Shown here: positions 57,501 through 64,000 of the stretch, in pieces
Layout of the letters: each line of letters begins with the position of its first letter
How positions within the stretch are numbered: position 1 is the first letter of the stretch
NCBI GenBank assembly: GCA_039000515.1
Contig: JBCFYV010001001.1
Span: forward strand, 4,329,993-4,393,992
DNA length: 64,000 nucleotides
Source: Timema cristinae
Taxonomy: Eukaryota; Arthropoda; Insecta; Phasmatodea; Timematidae
Direction: 5' to 3'
Notes under the pieces: generated by a model
What the model was told of the DNA's origin: nothing
Databases searched by the model: none
The model's input: the letters and a program-made list of their open reading frames with translations, nothing else
Translations under genes and position numbers: made by a program

Positions 57501-60500
57501 ACATTTACCATAAATAGCAGAGTCAATCTCTGCAACCAGCACATTTGGGCCACAAAAGTCCAAATGCTGTCCTGGAGGTCCATTCGCAATATTATTTCTC
57601 CATCAACTCTTGGGTAGACGTGAGTGATATTCTACTTTGATCATATTAAATTCCTGCATGACTATGAGGTGAAAACTACTTAAACTTTCTGCAGACCGTT
57701 CTCTCCCAACTACTGAAGGATGTTCCTCTGGCAACACAGCTGAACATGTGGCTGCTTCAAGGGGAAGTCCTTGCTCATTACGTCCATGCCATTTGGATTA
57801 ATACTATCCCAGGTGATTGATTGAACCCAGGATGTTTACCGTCCGAGAAAATCAGGGAAAGCGGGAATTTGAAGTGATCAGGGAAAAAAAAACTGGAATA
57901 AGTCGGGAATCTGGTAAATTACAATAAAAATCTGGGAAAATGTTGTTTTACTCAAATATGAAATACAATAATCATTAAATCAGTAATAATGTGATTCTGT
58001 CATTTTTTGTTTGTTTGAAGCAGTGTAGTATATTTTTAATTCTTAGTAAACAATGTTAATACAAATTTAGAAAACATGTTTATTTAAATTTTAAAACTTA
58101 ATATTATTCATAAAAAAAGATTAATAGAAAAACGAGGGGGAGTGGGGAGAAGGTGATTTAGAAGGATGTGACATACATTTTAGGAGATGATCAGGGGAAA
58201 TCGGGGAAAAGGTCGGGGATTTCATTGGTCAAGTTAAGTAGACACCATGGATTGGACGTATTGGACCTGTTGCATGGCCACGCAATCTCCCGAATCTCTC
58301 ACCTTGTGACTTCTGGTCGTGGGGCCACATGAAGGGAATTGTGTATGTACTCCCAACGGCACAGAACATCTATGGAATGCAATTGTGGGTGCTGGATATG
58401 CTGCATATCTTGCAATGAACACGTCAGCTGTGGTGCATTAGGGCTGAAATGAGTTGTGAATGCAATGGTGGACACTTCGAACATCTCTTATGAACGTGCA
58501 ATGTTCCACTACACAGATCAATAACAAAACTCTACGACATAATGATAGTCTCGCTCAGACCTGTCTTTGTCACTCTTTCGATAACAAAGCAGTCCTGGTA
58601 TTATGTTATGTTCACTGTAGACTCCACTGCACCATTTTATTGTATAAAATTACGGATCACCTTGTATTACTGTAGCCATTATTTTACATTTTCAAAATAT
58701 AATAGCTAGTTAAAATTATTTTTATCTAAGAAAATGTCACCTTTTGAAACTGTTGTTTATTTGAAAAGTAGTTGTATAAGTTGTATGGCTGAACTTTGGT
58801 TCCAGGTACATAAATGACTTTCTTCGGAGCGAGTTCCACTGTAAACATCAGATAGATGTTCTTACGAGCAGCAAAGTGACCCTGTTTGACATTTTGTACA
58901 ATGACGCTGCTCTCTTCTACTTCATGGAGGTACTGTGCGAGTCCTCATCCACACAATGATTACATCCAACCTAAACAAAGAACTAGTAGTTTTATGGGAA
59001 GCGATCTTTCTACCTTATTTTGTATTATACCTGTTTTGGTGGCTGCATGGTCTAAGGCGTCACTCTTGTGTTAGACTAAACTGCTGATGGCAGTTAAAAT
59101 GGTGGTTAAAATCCTGATCGGGTGTAACCCCAAATTGGTTTTACACTCTGCTTCCATACAAATGTGGGTACACTTCCTCTAAATTCAACCTTTCTCATTC
59201 CTAACACATTAAATTCATTTGTACATATGTGTATAACCCGAATGAGTAGTATGATGCAGTGACAACTAAAATATTTTCAAAATGTTAACTGTGAATGTAC
59301 CCAATCAAGATTCAAACCATGACATCTTGGTCCAGGATAGCTGGCTCTGAGCTAACTCTGGTCTGCTGGTAAGCTTGCAAGTACACTCTGTATTGTTGGT
59401 TATAAACTGACCCAGTTTCACTCGACCTTGAATCTTCTGGTAGTGGCGAGTAGCGAAGTTTGAATTAAAGAGCAGTTCTATATTAATTTCTCAGTGTGTG
59501 GCGATATGGACAGAAATTAATGGAACTAAAGTTTTTAATAATGTTTCTAAATAATTAAATATCTTTTTACCTATATTTTTTTAATGTATTTAATTTTATT
59601 ATAGTGTTTTTTTGTCCTTTTAGTTTCTTTTGCTTATATTTGGTTTAAAAGTATTAACCATAATGCCATTGGTCCTTTTTATCTTGCATTCTTGTCTCTG
59701 ATAGGCCTCACCTGACACACGACTTCCTGTTCGGGCAGATGATGCCATTGACTCTTTTACTCTTTTTTTGTATCTGATTGACGAAACACTAAATTTAGTT
59801 TTTCTCTTATTTTCCTTTTTGTGGGTTGATTTAAATTGAGCATGTAGTCGCTTTCTTTTTTCTATTTTTGATATAATGAGGTAGAGGTTTGTGTAGTTTT
59901 TTTCTCCCTAATTATGCCTTTTTAGGTTTATTATTTTATATTTCATTTTGTAACCTTTATGTTACGCTAACCATGGGACCTGGTTTTTGTTTGCTATTTT
60001 CTATCAGTCGTGATCCTATATAGCACGTGTTCTAAATTATAATTTTAAAGAGGATTAGGCATTATGGTTGAAGGCTATTTTCTTTATCGTTATTAATTTT
60101 GTTTTGGTTCTCTTGTCTTTTACAAGAGAAATATTCATTTGTTAAATGATGTATCATTTATTACAAATCTGTAAAGTTTGTGGTGAATGTAAACCTTTTC
60201 TTCTTTTCTTTAAATTAATAGTAAAATGTTTTGTTTTCTTTTGTAATTAATAAATTCTAAAGTTTTCATTTTCTAACCTGATTATGATTTAATGATCCCT
60301 TTGGGAAACCACATGTTTAGTGCAAGTCTCCAAATCTTCCCGTTTTGTAAATTAGTATTTTACTTGTGCGCTATCTCTCAGTCTTGGCGAAGTCTCAGAC
60401 TATGGTTTGAGCTAGGAGAATATCTATAGTATAGGTAATTTTATGCCTTTTAAATTACTTGTCTAAATATGCAGTGTTTTTGTTAAAAAGGGAAGTTGGC

Positions 60501-62991
60501 TTAGGAGTACATGTGAATATAAACATATCCACTAAGGTCAGTAAATTGTTACTGGTTTCCTTTATTGTTTTTTTTTATATACGAAACCTGAACTTACCTT
60601 TTAAACAATCTGATAACCTAAGATAAATATTTTGCAATGGAGTGGAAAACAGTACATCTCCAACTTAACACTGTTCGCTTGTCATCAAGTGCTAACAAAA
60701 TTTATGGCTGGTTTACACATTTAATTTCAAGGTCTTGACAAATATTCTGACACAAATTTAAATAACTTCAAGTGTTTGCTAAATATATGAAGGCTGGAAT
60801 TAGGTCTACTATGAATTCACAATTTCGTTTGTTTTATTTACATATAGGCTAAATGGCTATTTTTATTTTTAAAGAAGCCTTAACTATTAAAAATGACGGG
60901 AATTGAACTTGGGAACTTTTGCATTATTCACTAATTCTTTACTACCAATCTACATCTCACAAACCTACACATGATGGTTGTCCTCAGGATCAGCCTTGAC
61001 AACACCTGGTGAAAAGTATCCCTGAATACACATGTTCATCAGACTCGCTAAACCAAGGGTCCAGCGTTTGTTTCCCATGTCTGGGTGTCATGATGTGGTC
61101 ATATATGTGATTAAAAGATAATTTCAACCTACCAAGCTTTGTTATTTGTGTACAATTAATTGTACAAACGTTGGCTCTCTTCCATTTTAGACATTTTACC
61201 GGAGGAGATAAGTTGTCAGGCTTATAATCACTGCTACCAACCAAGTCTAGATCACACTTGTCTGTCTCTTGTTGCAGTTCATAGAACAGGAAGGCCACCA
61301 TAGTCTGCTGGAGTTCTGGCTTGCCGCAGTCAACTTCAGGCAACAGTTGCTTAATAAGGTGGACAACTCCGACCCCATGGAGGCACAGAATGATGCCATG
61401 ATACTTTATGACAAGTAGGTCCCCCCTTCCTTCATCCTATTAGTATTATTATTATTATTATATTAAATGTAAATGATACTTCTTTCTTATGTTTTACTTC
61501 TCACACTCTTTCCTATATACTATTAATTTTCAATTGAGGTATTTTTATGACTGAGGACACAACATTATGTGTGTATTTTTATTTTACTCTAAGGAAAACA
61601 TTTTTCAAAATTCTATTCAATTGTTTCCTTGTTACTGCTTATTTAAAGATGATTTCCTTTTATATTGATTTATAAGAACCTTTTTAACTTGGAATATCCA
61701 ATTTTCCAAGAATTGGGTTGTTTTGCAAAAACATTATCTCACAAAACCCCTTCCAATTTGGCCTGTGTTGGTTATCTATTTCTTTGCTAGTAGGTAACTA
61801 AAATAATTTTTCTGAAGAAAATAGATTTCTAAATAAGTAAATTATTTATTGTGGTCATATTTTAGTTGAGATGGGTATGGCGAATCCTTTAATCCTGAAG
61901 TATGCACGAGATTTGAGGATTCGAATAGATTCCAAATTTAAAAAAAATCATTAATTGGTAAACTTTTTTATTTACTCTTGTACCATCCTTTTTTTTAAGA
62001 AAGGATACCAAAGAAAATGCAAATGAAGTATGTATGAAAAGGACCACAAGGGAGGTCAAGAAGGAGATGAGAGGAACAGATAACAGAAAGTGTACAATTA
62101 AGAGGAGAAGAATGGAAGAAATGAAAGGAGGAAGAGTAATAGAAGGATAGAGGAAAATGGAGGCATTTTAATAAACTGACCCAGCTACAGGCTGTAAACA
62201 GTTAATGATGATTTTTTTATTTTTACCTCCATGGGAATTACATTTTAGCTGTCATGAGGCTAAACACTAGGAATCAAACTATCAAGGAGAAAGGAAAGAA
62301 TACCAAAGAGAATAATTGAGATTATGTGTGTAGGAAAAAGACTGCAAGGGAAATTGAGAAAGAGATTGGAGGAGTAGATAACAGAAAGTGTGTGAAAGCA
62401 AAAATAGGAAGAGGGATGGCGGAAGGATAGAGAAATTTGGAGGCATTTTATCTGACACAGGCTGGAAACTATGGTGGTGGTGGTAGTCTATTTCTTTTTA
62501 TTAGCTGTTATGTTGTTCTCTAGTTGAGGAAAGGGAAAGTGGGGAACCTTCATCAGTATTCATGACCAGGATTTGAACCCCAGTTTCACTCTCCTGAGAA
62601 ATCCAGTCCAACACAGAGTGACATGTTAGACCATTCAACCATTGATCTATGTAACTTGTGAACAAACTGTTATTTCAAGAGAGGCATATTAAAACCAATG
62701 AAGGGAAGTTGACTTCTTATGGTAGCTGAGTTTTCAGAGTTTTTGGAGGCAAAATGACAATTTGTATCCAAGAAAAATTGAATTCGCTCGGTCTTTATTT
62801 ATCGTTATCTATCAAGTTTTGTCACAAGTGTGTTTTTGTGTTGTCAGGTTCTTCTCCTTGCAGGCGACGAGTCCCTGGGGTTCAACGACAGGGTGAGAAT
62901 CGAGATGGAACATAACATTTGTCGAGAAGAAGGTCCATTGCCTGACTGCTTTCAAAAACCGGTCAAGATAGTGACAAAAGTTCTTGAGAAG
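54408..62991 (+). CDS. AKAP10: A-kinase anchor protein 10 (D-AKAP2) orthologue, five internal exons, 3' end beyond window
   Basis: This gene-level entry covers exons 54408-54557, 55056-55998, 58806-58929, 61278-61414 and 62848-62991. The product tethers the regulatory subunit of cAMP-dependent protein kinase and carries two RGS-type domains that in mammals bind small GTPases. Visible are RGS-like block 1 ([32 protein letters not shown]), a low-conservation linker, then an RGS block 2. That block runs [95 protein letters not shown]. The order, the interrupted first RGS domain and the exact block sequences are those of AKAP10 rather than of ordinary RGS proteins. The C-terminal PKA-binding helix and PDZ ligand are not in the window. 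All splice phases agree except in the last exon, which lacks one base. Confidence 0.88.
55056..55998 (+). CDS. AKAP10: AKAP10 exon: first RGS half, linker, start of second RGS
   Basis: The acceptor is GTTCTGTTAGCAG and the donor AAAGA|GTATGT. It opens with an acidic [20 protein letters not shown] and the RGS core [21 protein letters not shown] roughly 200-residue hydrophilic linker follows, rich in Ser, Asp and Cys. It ends with [16 protein letters not shown]. The frame stays open for 142 further bases past the donor, but that read-through is intronic: the next exon restores the conserved [10 protein letters not shown]. Confidence 0.88.
55999..57079 (+). other. AKAP10 intron, no further feature
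   Basis: This is the first part of the 2.8-kb intron. A G-run lies at about 56641-56646. No element recognised before the mariner-like pseudogene. Confidence 0.5.
57085..58500 (+). pseudogene. mariner-like transposase pseudogene, interrupted by a TIR element
   Basis: Plus-strand pieces in order are: HTH part [20 protein letters not shown], then [22 protein letters not shown], then [20 protein letters not shown] (first catalytic box, Asp kept but following Glu read as Gly). Next comes [20 protein letters not shown] followed by [15 protein letters not shown]. After the insertion it continues [20 protein letters not shown] and [14 protein letters not shown] (last catalytic Asp present), then GGHFEHL. 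The central QQDGAPAHY-type aspartate is lost. It lies in an AKAP10 intron in sense orientation and has many stops. Confidence 0.8.
57828..58249. mobile_element. non-autonomous TIR element inserted in the mariner-like gene, about 8-bp target duplication
   Basis: Ends are CAGGATGTTTACCGTCCGAG and, in reverse complement, CATGGTGTCTACTTAACTTG. The flanks GATTGAAC (57819-57826) and GATTGGAC (58250-58257) look like an 8-bp target duplication with one change, suggesting a hAT-type element. Subterminal AATCAGGGAAAGCGGGAATT matches the element at 43557-44504. Confidence 0.65.
58806..58929 (+). CDS. AKAP10: AKAP10 exon: second RGS domain, central part
   Basis: The acceptor is TTTGGTTCCAG and the donor ATGGAG|GTACTG. 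The translation reads [20 protein letters not shown] followed by [20 protein letters not shown] and E, with consistent phases on both sides. FLRS..HCKYQI.VLTS is a distinctive AKAP10 block. Confidence 0.93.
59030..59265 (+). mobile_element. tRNA-derived SINE, type C, with shared tail
   Basis: It reads TTTTGGTGGCTGCATGGTCT, AAGGCGTCACTCTTGTGTTA, a degraded B box, then TGGGTACACTTCCTCTAAAT and tail GTGTATAACCCGAATGAGTA. It lies in the AKAP10 intron, sense orientation. Confidence 0.75.
59266..61277 (+). other. AKAP10 intron, no further feature
   Basis: T-rich intronic sequence. No exon or identifiable transposon was recognised. Confidence 0.5.
61278..61414 (+). CDS. AKAP10: AKAP10 exon: second RGS domain
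   Basis: The acceptor is CTCTTGTTGCAG and the donor GACAA|GTAGGT. The translation reads [20 protein letters not shown], then [20 protein letters not shown], then MILYDK. FWLAA.NF and [10 protein letters not shown] are the RGS helix block and the AKAP10-specific continuation. The phase-2 end pairs with G at 62848. Confidence 0.94.
62000..62215 (+). pseudogene. RTE-like LINE 3' end, copy 1
   Basis: The frame-shifted reading [38 protein letters not shown] then a Pro-Ser-Tyr/Leu motif and GATGAT tail matches the C-terminus of RTE-like proteins and the minus-strand copy ending at 1790. It lies in an AKAP10 intron. Confidence 0.7.
62284..62500 (+). pseudogene. RTE-like LINE 3' end, copy 2
   Basis: It repeats the order of copy 1 about 285 bp downstream: GGAAAGAATACCAAAGAGAA, GGGAAATTGAGAAAGAGATT, AGAAATTTGGAGGCATTTTA and CAGGCTGGAAAC, then a (GGT)n tail. 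Two independent insertions or a local duplication are both possible. Confidence 0.65.
62565..62650 (-). mobile_element. tRNA-like SINE head fragment
   Basis: Minus strand: GTTGAATGGTCTAACATGTC, ACTCTGTGTTGGACTGGATT and a B box GGGGTTCAAATCC. No body or tail follows. Confidence 0.45.
62848..62991 (+). CDS. AKAP10: AKAP10 exon: end of second RGS domain, with an apparent 1-base deletion
   Basis: The acceptor is GTGTTGTCAG and the donor GAGAAG|GTACAC. The incoming frame reads FFSLQATSP, the expected Y-F-S-L-Q-A-T-x-P. The remainder is only conserved in the next frame: [20 protein letters not shown] and [19 protein letters not shown]. The break lies in GTCCCTGGGG at 62871-62880, where one base is missing. 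The exon is 144 bases; the phases ask for 145. A nearer acceptor (TTGCAG, 62858-62863) does not give the right phase, so it does not rescue the frame. Confidence 0.88.
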
Positions 62992-63189
62992 GTACACTAT
63001 ATTTGTTAGATGCAAAATTACAATCGAAATTTGTTTAATTTTCTTTTTTTTTTTAACTCTATTTTCATTATTTATTATCCTTGTCTGGATATTCAAACTT
63101 AACAAATAGTTATGAATAAATGTCTGATTATTACTAAGAATATTAAAAAGAAGTTAAGTAAACACTCTAGTATGCGTATGTAAAATTTG

Positions 63190-63246
63190 TTTCCCCATTA
63201 CCCTACATTGTAATTGCTATCAAAATAATAATTAATAATAATAATA

Positions 63247-63282
<36 letters not shown>

Positions 63283-63310
63283 TACCCTACATTGTAATTG
63301 CTATCAAATA
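63190..63310. repeat. (AAT/ATT)n microsatellite between two copies of a 27-bp sequence
   Basis: TTACCCTACATTGTAATTGC and TATCAAA occur at about 63199-63225 and 63283-63309. A run of AAT turning into ATT repeats lies between them. The pattern could come from replication slippage or insertion of a tailed SINE relic. Confidence 0.75.
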
Positions 63311-63339
63311 ATAATAATTATATATTATAATTTTAATTA

Positions 63340-63475
63340 TTAGCGACGCGTCTTACTACCCGTTCTGGTTATACACACTTACACTAATGTGTAATGGCAG
63401 GGTGATTGTGAGATGAAATGAAGGACCTACAGTTTAACATGGAATCCGAACCACGGTGGAGGCTGGCATTCCCCA
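63340..63475 (-). mobile_element. SINE type A, tail and body only
   Basis: Plus strand: GCGACGCGTCTTACTACCCG, TTCTGGTTATACACACTTAC, GATGAAATGAAGGACCTACA and ATCCGAACCACGGTGGAGGC. It stops at CCCCACAT before the tRNA-like head, which is a 5'-truncated insertion in minus orientation. Confidence 0.82.
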
Positions 63476-63689
63476 CATATCAAAATAATCAATCTTAAAT
63501 TAAATTTGGGTGAATTCGCTACTGTACAAATCTAAATTCAAATCTTGGAAACAATTATGAACCTCAAAGAAAATACAAACATAATGTAATAATAGTAAAT
63601 AGAAATAATAATTAAATGTTATAACAATTTCTTACAATCCATTTATTATAACATTCATACATTCAGTTAAGTATCTGACACCTTAATTC

Positions 63690-63850
63690 AGTTGGTAGCG
63701 TGTCTCTTTACTTAGCTAAGGGTCCCAGGTTTGATTCCCGTCATGGCAGAAATATTTATCATTGGTGAAATGTGCGTTTACCCTTTCACAGTGATGAATT
63801 AATGGCTGGGGACTGGATGTTGTGTCACTCCTAGTCTTAAGTTAGATTAT
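63690..63850 (+). mobile_element. SINE of the second tRNA-like family
   Basis: It has an A-box-like CAGTTGGTAGCGTG, a B box CAGGTTTGATTCCCG, then ATCATTGGTGAAATG, TTCACAGTGATGAATTAA and GGGGACTGGATGTTGTGTC. The partial copy at 4780-4915 shows the same order. Confidence 0.7.
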
Positions 63851-64000
63851 AAGGCATATGAAGTTATGACAGGCCTAGCAAGCAGGGAGTAGAAAATATA
63901 TGGCTTGAATAAACAACTGACCCACAGAATGAAAACAGTAATGGATGTAAAAAAAATCATTTACCCGTAAGTGTTAAATTAGTTGTCAGGGCCTGGTTGT

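Noticed and set aside
62858..62864. Alternative acceptor TTGCAG to avoid the AKAP10 frameshift
   Set aside because: Joining GACAA to this site gives a non-conserved frame and drops the conserved FFSLQA block, so it does not explain the defect.

Overview
The window is animal nuclear DNA, almost certainly from an insect and probably from a hemipteran-like species with a large repeat-rich genome. It is AT-rich, genes are split by long introns with GT-AG junctions, and most of the sequence is decayed transposons, tRNA-derived SINEs, minisatellites and MITEs. The insect call rests on the protein families and the repeat types. The order-level call is inference only.

Three protein-coding genes can be supported. 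(1) Positions 4086-24175, + strand, hold the 3' part of a colmedin/gliomedin/UNC-122-type gene: two exons complete an immunoglobulin I-set domain, and five exons encode a linker and a complete olfactomedin domain ending at a stop codon. The 5' exons lie upstream or are not recognisable. (2) Positions 36713-38218, - strand, hold a single 501-codon ORF for the heterochromatin H3K9 methyltransferase Su(var)3-9 (chromodomain, pre-SET, SET, post-SET). (3) From 54408 to beyond 62991, + strand, lie five exons of an AKAP10 (dual-specificity A-kinase anchoring protein 2) orthologue. They carry the RGS domains; the gene runs off the right edge before the PKA-binding C-terminus.

Layout. 1-4085: MITEs, a reverse-transcriptase remnant (- strand) and SINEs. 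4086-24175: the colmedin gene. Its 10.7-kb intron contains a decayed R1-clade retrotransposon (7385-10130), SINEs and an 80-bp tandem array. Its 5.6-kb intron contains a minisatellite made from the preceding exon end plus its splice donor, broken open by a 4.4-kb pogo/Tigger-like transposon that itself contains a 1.6-kb TIR element. 24176-36712: SINE-in-SINE nesting, a 65-bp tandem array, a tandemly amplified LINE tail and a Tc1/mariner-like remnant carrying a SINE. 38219-54407: more TE debris (an uncharacterised transposase-like ORF, LINE tails, PIF/Harbinger-like remnant, MITEs, SINEs). 54408-64000: AKAP10 exons, with a mariner-like pseudogene and LINE ends in its introns.

The three genes share no pathway: one is an extracellular adhesion-type protein, one a chromatin enzyme, one a signalling scaffold. 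Two conserved exons, in two different genes, each lack exactly one base relative to the protein family and to the splice phase. Residual assembly indels explain this more simply than two broken genes. No prokaryotic feature, CRISPR array or viral gene was seen.
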